A DNA stretch of 32,805 nt. Source: Candidatus Saccharimonadota bacterium (GTDB lineage Bacteria; Patescibacteriota; Saccharimonadia; Saccharimonadales; Saccharimonadaceae). Location of the stretch: NCBI GenBank assembly GCA_017420185.1, contig JAFOJM010000057.1, positions 1-32,805 on the forward strand. Direction: 5' to 3'. The notes under the pieces were generated by a model. That model was not told the DNA's origin, did no database searches, and worked only from the letters and a program-made list of their open reading frames with translations. Shown here in pieces: positions 7,621 to 15,055 of this stretch (position 1 is the first letter of the stretch; each line of letters starts with the position of its first letter). Both the position numbers and the translations under genes were made by a program.

Positions 7621-8355
7621 ATGCACGAACAAGTATTCGACAGAGTTGAGAAAAAATATCTCATCACCAAACGCCAAAAAGCCAGGATCCTAAAATCCAT
7701 CAAAAAGCATATGTCCAAGGACAGCTATTTTCGCTCAGAAGTTTATAATCTTTATTTCGATAACGATAATTATGATCTCATTATTCAGTCTATCGATAGA
7801 CCAGAATTCAAAGAAAAGCTCCGCGCCCGTAGCTATGCAGGCTACGATAGAGTATTTCTAGAGCTTAAAACGAAGCTAAAAGGCAACGATGCCAATATAG
7901 GTTACAAACGTCGTGTGATGATTACCCGCGAAGATTTCGCTAAGTTCGCCAAGGGCCACACTACCCTAGTGGAGCTAGTACAGCATAATACCGGCAACTC
8001 CAACAACATGCAAATAGCCAAAGAAATAGATTACCTTGTTCAGTATTTTTCTCTTAAACCCAAGATTCTCATCTTTTATAATCGTGAAAGCTACAAAGAT
8101 GACAACAATTTACGCGTTACTTTTGATGAAGACTTACGCTTTCGTGACAAGAATTTAAGCCTAATTAAAGGAAAGCGTGATAAAATTTATTTTAAGGACA
8201 TTAAAAATACGATTATGGAAGTCAAAACGCAAGGCGCACTGCCGCTCTGGCTAGTAAATATCATGTCAGCAGAGCGTATCTACCCTCAGCAATTTTCCAA
8301 AATCGGTAAAGTCTATGCAAAATTAATCAACAACAAGAAGGGACAAAATGTTTAA
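7621..8355 (+). CDS. VTC-domain protein (polyphosphate polymerase-like)
   Basis: 244 aa with the CYTH-fold VTC domain along its length. It shows the paired basic strand EKKYLI near the N-terminus, LYFDNDNYD, the basic KEKLRARSY strand, VFLELKTKL, YKRRVMI and the acidic/basic strand IMEVKTQGALPLW. In yeast Vtc4 the equivalent tunnel residues polymerise phosphate from ATP; bacterial relatives are usually found, as here, next to DUF4956 membrane proteins and are often annotated as polyphosphate polymerases, mostly without proof. It is the first gene of a five-gene run and overlaps the next by 8 nt. Confidence 0.88.
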   Translation: MHEQVFDRVEKKYLITKRQKARILKSIKKHMSKDSYFRSEVYNLYFDNDNYDLIIQSIDRPEFKEKLRARSYAGYDRVFLELKTKLKGNDANIGYKRRVMITREDFAKFAKGHTTLVELVQHNTGNSNNMQIAKEIDYLVQYFSLKPKILIFYNRESYKDDNNLRVTFDEDLRFRDKNLSLIKGKRDKIYFKDIKNTIMEVKTQGALPLWLVNIMSAERIYPQQFSKIGKVYAKLINNKKGQNV

Positions 8356-9019
8356 TAGTATATTCGATTCCACCTCTACAGGCCTAGATGTCACCACTGG
8401 CCTTATATGTGCCGCGGTCGCTTTGGGGCTTGGCGTGGTAATAGCCATTACCCATATGAAAACATCTCAGACCAGCAAAGGCTTCCTTACTACTCTGGCT
8501 ACGTTGCCGCTGTTGGTAATGGCCGTAATGATTATGATAAATGGCAATCTCGGCACCTCCATTGCTATATTAGGCGCTTTCTCGCTCATACGTTTTCGCT
8601 CTATTCAGGGACAAGCCAAAGATTTGTTAAGCGTCTTTTTTGCTATGACAGTAGGGCTCGCATGTGGTATGGGGCATATCCTTTTTGCAGCCGTAGTCAC
8701 CATAATAGCAGTCGTAGCTATTATATTCTTCTCATATTCTCATCTCCTGGAGCCAAACAAAAGTCAGCGTGTGCTCAAAATAGTTATCCCAGAAGATTTG
8801 GATTATGAAGAAGCTTTTGACGAAATCTTCGCCAAATACACTACCAAGGCGGAGCTCACGCGTATGAAGACCATGAATATGGGCAGTCTCTACAAGCTTA
8901 CTTATGATGTAACATTAAAACCTGGCATCAAAGAAAAAGATTTCCTAGATGAGTTGCGTGTCAAAAACTGCAACCTCAAAATCCTCTTATCTCATCCATG
9001 TCTAGAAGAGGAGATCTAA
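8348..9019 (+). CDS. DUF4956 membrane protein
   Basis: 223 aa. Four hydrophobic segments occupy about residues 15-135, including the conserved block GNLGTSIAILGAFSLIRFRS, a hallmark of DUF4956. A cytoplasmic C-terminal domain of about 80 residues follows. The family nearly always sits beside VTC-domain genes and probably forms the membrane part of that system, by analogy with the eukaryotic VTC complex that moves polyphosphate across a membrane; that role is inferred. AGAAGGG supplies a ribosome binding site inside the upstream gene. The next gene starts immediately after its stop. Confidence 0.9.
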   Translation: MFNSIFDSTSTGLDVTTGLICAAVALGLGVVIAITHMKTSQTSKGFLTTLATLPLLVMAVMIMINGNLGTSIAILGAFSLIRFRSIQGQAKDLLSVFFAMTVGLACGMGHILFAAVVTIIAVVAIIFFSYSHLLEPNKSQRVLKIVIPEDLDYEEAFDEIFAKYTTKAELTRMKTMNMGSLYKLTYDVTLKPGIKEKDFLDELRVKNCNLKILLSHPCLEEEI

Positions 9020-10498
9020 ATGTCCAGCTACGACTCCGCGCCGAACGATTCTGCAGAGCCAACGCCTAGCCCCGCCAGCCCTCGCCGCTTCGATAAAAAA
9101 TGGCTCATCGCAGGCATTATTGTTGCATTAATTATAGCAATCGGCATAGTGGCAAATCTTATCTCTACCGACAACAGCGCCACCAAAGTCACAGGCCTAG
9201 TCGACGTAGATAATGGCGATCTCAAAATAAATTGGGCTCGCTATACTGAGGCTAATATTACGCTTAGCGACAGCCTAACTATTACTGATTCTGGGATATA
9301 CCATCTTACCGGCACACTATCCGACGGCGCCATTACAATTGACTCTGGCGTCAAAGGCGAGGTCAAGCTTATCTTGGATAACGTCAGTATTTCCAATAGC
9401 TCTGGTCCGGCCATTAGTTGTGTATCTGGAGATGACCTAGTAATAGAGTTGATAGGCAACAATGTCGTAAAAGACGACACCGACTACGCTAGCGATTTAG
9501 ACGAAGATATCACTGGCGCTATTTATTCCAAATCAGACCTCACATTCGAAGGTGATGGTTCGCTCACGGTTAAAGCCAGCTATCAAGACGGCATCGTTGG
9601 TAAAGATGATGTCAAATTCACCAGCGGTACTTATACGATTTCGGCTGCAGACGACGGTATTCGTGGTAAAGACAGCGTACATATCGTAGATGGTACTTTT
9701 GATATTACTGCTCAACAAGATGGCATCAAGTCTACCAACGATACCGATGCCGGCAAAGGTTTTGTGCTCGTAGAATCCGGCAAAATTCATATTTCTGCCG
9801 GCGATGATGGAATCCATGGCGAGCATTCACTTGCGATACAATCTGGCACTATTGACATTGCCAAAAGTTACGAAGGCATCGAGTCGCCCAAAATCATTAT
9901 CAACGGTGGAGATATATCTATAGTGGCGGCAGACGACGGAATTAACGCCGGCAGTAGCTCGAGTACCACCTCTGCTACATCTACGAGAGGCGCCTTTGAC
10001 GTAGACGAATCTTGCGAAATCACCATTAATGGCGGCATTATCCATATCAACTCTAGCGGCGATGGCGTCGATAGTAACGGCTGGGTGTATTTCAATGGCG
10101 GCTCTGTCACAGTAGATGGTCCATCCAACAACGGCAACGGCGCGCTCGATTCGGGCGCAGGTATTGTTATGACCGGCGGCACAGTTGTAGCTATAGGGTC
10201 CAGTGGTATGGCTGAGTCTATATCTACCACTTCCAGCATCCCAAGTCTAAGCGTATATTTCACTGGCACTTACTCAACCGGCACTCAGCTAACTGTTAAA
10301 GATTCCTCCGGCGCCACCATCGTCAGCCATACGTCTGCAAAAACTTTTTCACATGCTACCATCGGTTCAGCAGACTTTTCTATTGGCAGTTCTTACACTA
10401 TATATATAAATGGTGAAAAATACCAAACCTTCACTATCAAGGATATCGTCACTACTATTGGCAATGCTAATACCATATCGCCTCCTGGTCAAAAATAA
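9020..10498 (+). CDS. beta-helix carbohydrate-binding-type surface protein (DUF4353-like)
   Basis: 492 aa. After a cytoplasmic N-terminus of about 28 residues, one TM (about 29-48) anchors an outside domain. This is a right-handed beta-helix-like repeat: DDGI or DGI recurs about every 20-30 residues (for example in SAADDGIRGKD, AQQDGIKSTN, SAGDDGIHGE and VAADDGINAG). Proteins of this type are annotated as carbohydrate-binding domain-containing and commonly follow VTC and DUF4956 genes. A GAGGAG ribosome binding site lies in the end of the previous gene. It is probably the exposed part of the cluster, but its ligand is unknown. Confidence 0.85.
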   Translation: MSSYDSAPNDSAEPTPSPASPRRFDKKWLIAGIIVALIIAIGIVANLISTDNSATKVTGLVDVDNGDLKINWARYTEANITLSDSLTITDSGIYHLTGTLSDGAITIDSGVKGEVKLILDNVSISNSSGPAISCVSGDDLVIELIGNNVVKDDTDYASDLDEDITGAIYSKSDLTFEGDGSLTVKASYQDGIVGKDDVKFTSGTYTISAADDGIRGKDSVHIVDGTFDITAQQDGIKSTNDTDAGKGFVLVESGKIHISAGDDGIHGEHSLAIQSGTIDIAKSYEGIESPKIIINGGDISIVAADDGINAGSSSSTTSATSTRGAFDVDESCEITINGGIIHINSSGDGVDSNGWVYFNGGSVTVDGPSNNGNGALDSGAGIVMTGGTVVAIGSSGMAESISTTSSIPSLSVYFTGTYSTGTQLTVKDSSGATIVSHTSAKTFSHATIGSADFSIGSSYTIYINGEKYQTFTIKDIVTTIGNANTISPPGQK

Positions 10499-10522
10499 TC
10501 CTACGTCATTTTATAAAACTTA

Positions 10523-10546
10523 TGCTATAATTAAAAAAAAGGAGGT
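10523..10546 (+). promoter_or_regulatory. promoter and RBS of the 10549 gene
   Basis: Extended -10 TGCTATAAT (10523-10531), then a short leader with GGAGGT (10541-10546). In contrast to most promoters here, the transcript carries a leader and a strong ribosome binding site. Confidence 0.6.
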
Positions 10547-10548
10547 AA

Positions 10549-11496
10549 ATGCAACTAATCATTATATTACTAGCTACAGTTTCGGTACTTACATTTCTAT
10601 CCGGAGCAATCGTTTTTTTCGGTGCCAGCAAGGGAAACAAGCTCCGCTCGGCATGGTTTTTCTTGGCAGCAATTTTTGCTACTATATGGATGGCATCCAT
10701 CTCGCTATTCTTAGTGGCAGATCCAAGCTGGGCTAGCGCTATAGATTGGCATGTCAAATGGACATTTGTTAGTGCTATTCTTATAGATATAGCATTTCTT
10801 GGTTATGTTGCTTGGCGTGAAAAATACGGCCAAATTAGTACTTTTATCTTCTTGTTAGCTGGTTTTATTATTAGTATACTCATTTTCTGCGCTCCAGAAT
10901 TGTTATATCACAATGTCGTATTATCCAGGACGGGCAATAGCGTCAATATGAATATAGGGCCATTATACTATTCCTATATCGGGTTTTTCTGCGCTATTGT
11001 TCCTGTTATAGTTTTTACTCTACTCAAGCAATTCATCAAGACTCGCTCAGTACGCAAAAAAGGCGGCGATTTAGTCATAATGGTTAGCTTCGGCTTATCC
11101 AGCACCTTAGTGTTAATAGCTGACTTAATCTTACCGCTATTTGGTAACTGGGGCATGATTTGGCTTGGCCCACTTGCCCTGTCTGCCACCATTATCGCAT
11201 TTTACTATACCATTTTGCGCTACCGCTCACTCAACCTTTCCTCTATCTGGCTCAAAATTTTTTCATACATAGTTGTTGTGTCATCTATCGCTATCGTCTA
11301 TATGATAATATTCTTTGTAATTTTTGCTGCACTCTTCCGCGGCTCCGCACCGTCTACCGAGGTTATTATCTTAAATTTCATTATGATAGTCATCTTCTTA
11401 CTGCTTATGCCCGCTATGAATGAGCTCTTAGTATTTATCCGCTCTTTGATATCTAATCACGGTGTAGTCAAAAAGAAAGGCCCGCATGGACGCTAA
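10549..11496 (+). CDS. 7TM sensor-like membrane protein
   Basis: 315 aa with eight to nine hydrophobic segments covering nearly the whole length. The arrangement resembles the N-terminal seven-TM domain found in front of some histidine kinases (histidine kinase N-7TM type), yet no kinase or other output domain follows; the protein ends in a short basic tail. It may be a stand-alone sensor, an orphan signalling subunit or a transport-related membrane protein. It has its own promoter with a leader, and its end overlaps the CAP-domain gene by 11 nt, so the two are probably co-expressed. Confidence 0.7.
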   Translation: MQLIIILLATVSVLTFLSGAIVFFGASKGNKLRSAWFFLAAIFATIWMASISLFLVADPSWASAIDWHVKWTFVSAILIDIAFLGYVAWREKYGQISTFIFLLAGFIISILIFCAPELLYHNVVLSRTGNSVNMNIGPLYYSYIGFFCAIVPVIVFTLLKQFIKTRSVRKKGGDLVIMVSFGLSSTLVLIADLILPLFGNWGMIWLGPLALSATIIAFYYTILRYRSLNLSSIWLKIFSYIVVVSSIAIVYMIIFFVIFAALFRGSAPSTEVIILNFIMIVIFLLLMPAMNELLVFIRSLISNHGVVKKKGPHGR

Positions 11497-12442
11497 AAAA
11501 CCAAATCGGTCCCGACTCGCCGTTCTTCTTTCCATCAATGCTGCCGCTATCTTAATAGCAGGAGTGCTCGTGTCCAGTGCCATATGGCTAAACGGCGGTA
11601 TAGAGTTTCACGCGGTAGATGAACGTTCAGATATAGTCAAGGATACCACTGGTACCATGGAGCTACTCGAGTCCGTCTCGGATTCTGATGCTCACGTAAA
11701 TGTAGATATCATTAGCAATGATGATTATGTATCCACTACCAGCCACGAATTCGATAGCTCCGACGTAGCCTCTGGTGAACTCTGGAACGAAAATTCCATC
11801 ACTATCTATGCCACGCCAGACACCGATATCTGTATTGGCGGCGGTCTATCGGACCTAGGCGAAATGTACTGGCAAACTTCAGATACAAGTGTTATCACGG
11901 GATTTTACGACTCCGCCCGTACCTGGCTAGGCTATAGCAACGACACCTGCCGCTACCCAGTAATCAGCGGTACTGGCACCACTGTGATCACCGCTGGCAC
12001 CTACGATGGTCGGCGCAAAGATTCTATTACCGTCACAGTTATAGATCCACCAGTAGACCAATGGGAGCACGAAGTACTCACCTTGGTTAATAAGATTCGC
12101 ACCAAAAACAACCTCGGCAAATTAGCCTGGAGTGACACCTGCAACGACGCTGCTGATATCCGTGCTACCGAGTCAATGTCGCTTTATGCCCACACTCGTC
12201 CCGATGGCAGCAGCTGGTCTACCGTATGTCCGGCTCCAGACGCTGGCGGTATTAGCGGCGAAAATCTCGCCATTGGTAATGCTGCCGTATCACCCGCTAC
12301 AGTTGTTGCTCTTTGGATGGGGTCCGAATCCCACCGTGCCAATATCCTCAATCCAGAATACACCAATCTAGCAGTAGGGTTTATATTTGACGCAGATTCT
12401 ACCTATCGCACATATTGGTCACAATTCTTTAGCACTTACTAA
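11486..12442 (+). CDS. membrane-anchored CAP (SCP/PR1)-domain protein
   Basis: 318 aa. One N-terminal TM (about 13-36) is followed by a 170-residue beta-rich stretch and a C-terminal CAP domain from about 195. The CAP motifs are present: HEVLTLVNKIR, YAHTRPDG, GENLAIG, WMGSESHRANIL and YWSQFF. The His residues in HTRP and SHR and the Glu in GEN form the known CAP cavity. Bacterial CAP proteins are extracellular, of diverse and mostly untested function. It is translationally coupled to the 7TM gene. Its stop overlaps the end of the convergent hydrolase gene by 4 nt, leaving no room for a terminator between them. Confidence 0.9.
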   Translation: MDAKKPNRSRLAVLLSINAAAILIAGVLVSSAIWLNGGIEFHAVDERSDIVKDTTGTMELLESVSDSDAHVNVDIISNDDYVSTTSHEFDSSDVASGELWNENSITIYATPDTDICIGGGLSDLGEMYWQTSDTSVITGFYDSARTWLGYSNDTCRYPVISGTGTTVITAGTYDGRRKDSITVTVIDPPVDQWEHEVLTLVNKIRTKNNLGKLAWSDTCNDAADIRATESMSLYAHTRPDGSSWSTVCPAPDAGGISGENLAIGNAAVSPATVVALWMGSESHRANILNPEYTNLAVGFIFDADSTYRTYWSQFFSTY

Positions 12443-13398
12443 ATATTCTCGTTGAAATATTCTTCTAACATCGAGCCAAATTCTCTAATCTTTTGGTATG
12501 GCACTCCACTAGTCATTACTACTACCGCAAAATGCCTATTGCTGTCCACAAAGTCCACTATAGCTGCATCATTATATATATTCCACATTCCAGTCTCATC
12601 ATTATATTCCCAACCGACCTTATTGTAGACATTTACGTTCTCAGAAAATCCACTTGGCAATCCCTGCCGCCAGTTATACTCAGTCTCAGGCTGGTTAAGA
12701 AACGAGTCTTTCACCTGTGCTAGCAGAGTTGCGTCACTTATGGCTTTATGCTCGTAAAATATTTGCATCATTTTTGCTACATCAGTAGGCGTCGCCACAA
12801 AGTCTGAAACCAAAGAATCTTCTATTCTATACTCTTTTTCAAGTATTATGTCTAGCTCGTCTTCCCCAATCATGCTCCACAGAGTTTCTGCACACGGTGA
12901 ATAAGATTCTCGTATTGCTAGATCTAAGCATTCGCCTATAGTGTAACCAGTAAACCCTGCAGAGTCATCAATACTCCATTCACCAGACTCCACTCTACGA
13001 TACCCCTCATACACTATAAACAGTTTATATAATGAGGCGGTTGCGAACAATTCATCAGCATGGTAACCTCCGGCCATCTCATTGCGGTCTAAATCATATA
13101 CCACCACCCCCTTCTCTCCCCCTACAGTCTTTACCCATTTGTCTATTACGGGCTGAAAATCTATCTTTTCCGGCGCCACCTCTGTAATATCGGAATCTTC
13201 ATAGGCGCTTTCTTCGACAGTTTGCGTGCTTTCGTCAGCCTTATCACTCGCCGACATCTCTATGTCGCGACCATACCAAGCAATACATACACATAGTACC
13301 GTAGTAGCCACCAAAATCCCAAGTACGCCTATCAGTACTAAGTAATTTGTTCTCTTTAGTCCTAAGGTCGAGCCTTCACCAGTCTTCCTATAAACCAT
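12439..13398 (-). CDS. class A beta-lactamase-fold serine hydrolase
   Basis: 319 aa. An N-terminal TM (about 18-42) is followed by an acidic linker and a beta-lactamase2-type domain. The catalytic SxxK motif is S122-L-Y-K125. The second motif is unusual: SPC (167-169) stands where class A enzymes have SDN. The third is KVG instead of KTG. It therefore probably acts on peptidoglycan or another substrate, or has lost activity; resistance to beta-lactams is not implied. The ATG at 13398 has GGAGG six bases upstream, inside the end of the CapA gene, which it overlaps by 37 nt. Confidence 0.85.
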   Translation of the reverse strand: MVYRKTGEGSTLGLKRTNYLVLIGVLGILVATTVLCVCIAWYGRDIEMSASDKADESTQTVEESAYEDSDITEVAPEKIDFQPVIDKWVKTVGGEKGVVVYDLDRNEMAGGYHADELFATASLYKLFIVYEGYRRVESGEWSIDDSAGFTGYTIGECLDLAIRESYSPCAETLWSMIGEDELDIILEKEYRIEDSLVSDFVATPTDVAKMMQIFYEHKAISDATLLAQVKDSFLNQPETEYNWRQGLPSGFSENVNVYNKVGWEYNDETGMWNIYNDAAIVDFVDSNRHFAVVVMTSGVPYQKIREFGSMLEEYFNENI

Positions 13399-14816
13399 TC
13401 CGCACCCTCCGTATCCATTAATTTTGTTTGCATATTATTATCATATACTGTAGGCGTAACTCTGGTTTGTAATAATTTACCATTGTAAAAATAGTGTTCT
13501 AATATTAAGCTACGTGTAGTGCCGGGCCACCAAATCTGGTCAAAGAATAGATTTCCTAGCCCATAGTATATAGCTCCATCTCCATATAGTTCAAAAGTCT
13601 GCGGCTGGTGTGCACTAGTGCCTACCACAACATCTGCACCCAGATCTACCAAGTGCTGGAAGAATCCTACTTGGTCTCCGGCTGCCGAGTCGGCATAGTC
13701 ACAAGTGGTATCCTCTGTAGTAGAATCATAGCCGCTACATTCGTAATATTGCACGTCCACTATTACGAAATCACCCCTCGCTTTTGCCGCCGCTATATCG
13801 GCTGTCGCCACATCTTCATAGTATTGATTCGCTCCAGGTTCATTTCCATACGTAGCACCACCTGTAGACTGATTGTATGCTAGCATTGTAATACTTGTGT
13901 CCTTTTCATCTATCTCTAGAGATATAGCCGCCTCAGTAGCATTGCGTCCACCACCCACCGTCTTAATATTGTTTTGTTCGTATATGTCTATTGTATCTAG
14001 TGCAGCTGTATTTCCACAATCTTGATTGTGATTTCCTGTTAACTCCACTATATCTAGTCCTATAGCAGTAAGGGTATTAATAAATCTCGGGTCTGAGCAA
14101 ATATTATCACCCGTAGCTGCATCAGTAAAAGACGCCTCATTGGACGTGTGTGTCAAATCAAACTCAGCCAAATAATCTTTAACATACTCCGCAAAATATG
14201 TTGTATCCCCACCCACCGAGCCAAGCTTAGTATTCATGCCTCTGCTCAGTGCTGTTACGCCGGTCTGCGCCATCGTTAGCACGCTAGACTTATCTGGCCA
14301 AGATTTTGCAAAGATTGCGTCCACCAGCGGCGCAATCTCTTCAGCAAATCTATCAGAATCAAACTTTATTACCTGATAATACGCACCCTTATCAAAAGTA
14401 TCCAGATAGTATTCTCCATCAATGCTTAGTAGCTTCTTCGTAAAGTCCAGGTCTTCCACAGAAATCATATCCACCTCATCAAACTCGCTACTATCCGTAC
14501 GCGCATCATAGAAATCCGTCACAGGTACAGATATATTATATATATATTCGCCTTCAGCTAGCTGTGGCCTTTCTGTTCTATTTATTACCGATATATACAC
14601 ATCACTCTTTAGGTTTACATCGTCTGTAAATATTCCATCCAGTATCGCCACTTGCTCCGAGCTTAGACTTTCGTCATAATACACCTCGCCGGGCTTTTGA
14701 AATACTCCAGTTTTCGATAAAAACACCACACCACAAGCAACACCTACACCTACCAATACCAATACAGCAACTGTCCAAATCCTCATCCTGCGTCGACGCC
14801 GTTTTCGTATCTCCAT
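13362..14816 (-). CDS. CapA-family metallophosphoesterase-like protein
   Basis: 484 aa. A basic N-terminus and a TM (about 12-34) precede a linker of about 120 residues and the PGA_cap/CapA domain. Visible CapA landmarks are TSNEASF, IVELTGNHNQDCG, VDVQYYE, GADVVVGTSAHQPQ and YYGLGNLFFDQ. The family is named for poly-gamma-glutamate synthesis but contains calcineurin-like phosphoesterases that act outside the membrane, probably on cell-wall polymers. Residues N-H and H-Q are likely metal ligands. It forms an operon with the serine hydrolase. Its promoter (TGTTATAAT, 6 nt from the ATG) lies just downstream of MITE copy 2. Confidence 0.88.
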   Translation of the reverse strand: MEIRKRRRRRMRIWTVAVLVLVGVGVACGVVFLSKTGVFQKPGEVYYDESLSSEQVAILDGIFTDDVNLKSDVYISVINRTERPQLAEGEYIYNISVPVTDFYDARTDSSEFDEVDMISVEDLDFTKKLLSIDGEYYLDTFDKGAYYQVIKFDSDRFAEEIAPLVDAIFAKSWPDKSSVLTMAQTGVTALSRGMNTKLGSVGGDTTYFAEYVKDYLAEFDLTHTSNEASFTDAATGDNICSDPRFINTLTAIGLDIVELTGNHNQDCGNTAALDTIDIYEQNNIKTVGGGRNATEAAISLEIDEKDTSITMLAYNQSTGGATYGNEPGANQYYEDVATADIAAAKARGDFVIVDVQYYECSGYDSTTEDTTCDYADSAAGDQVGFFQHLVDLGADVVVGTSAHQPQTFELYGDGAIYYGLGNLFFDQIWWPGTTRSLILEHYFYNGKLLQTRVTPTVYDNNMQTKLMDTEGAEWFIGRLVKARP

Positions 14817-14822
14817 ATCTCC

Positions 14823-14831
14823 ATTATAACA
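14823..14831 (-). promoter_or_regulatory. capA-like promoter, predicted leaderless
   Basis: TGTTATAAT on the minus strand with the hexamer at 14823-14828, then GGAGAT and the ATG at 14816. The GGAG lies too close to the ATG for a normal Shine-Dalgarno interaction. Confidence 0.6.
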
Positions 14832-14859
14832 CGCTTTTCTTTATATAATAAGCAACTAG

Positions 14860-15012
14860 TTGCAAACAGGCATTGTTGCATAATTAGCCTGAAGACTGGT
14901 CGCAACCTCTATTATTGGAACCATAGGCTCGGCCGAACGGTCCTAGAGTGTGCCCAAATAATAGAGATGTGACCAGACATCGTATGATTTATGCAACAAC
15001 ACCTTGCAAACA
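14860..15012. mobile_element. MITE copy 2 with 9-bp target duplication
   Basis: The element spans 14869-15003 (135 bp) between perfect direct repeats TTGCAAACA at 14860-14868 and 15004-15012. TIRs are GGCATTGTTGCATAA and, from the right, GGTGTTGTTGCATAA. It aligns with copy 1 over most of its length, but the central loop is about 20 bp shorter. CCTCTATTATT pairs with AATAATAGAG inside. It lies between the divergent CapA and GH97 promoters and has no coding capacity. Confidence 0.88.
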
Positions 15013-15040
15013 TTTAAGATTATGCAATTAGTCTTCATAG

Positions 15041-15049
15041 TGATATAAT
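15041..15049 (+). promoter_or_regulatory. GH97 promoter, predicted leaderless
   Basis: TGATATAAT (15041-15049) followed by ATATTT and the ATG at 15056; 6-nt gap, no ribosome binding site. Confidence 0.62.
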
Positions 15050-15055
15050 ATATTT

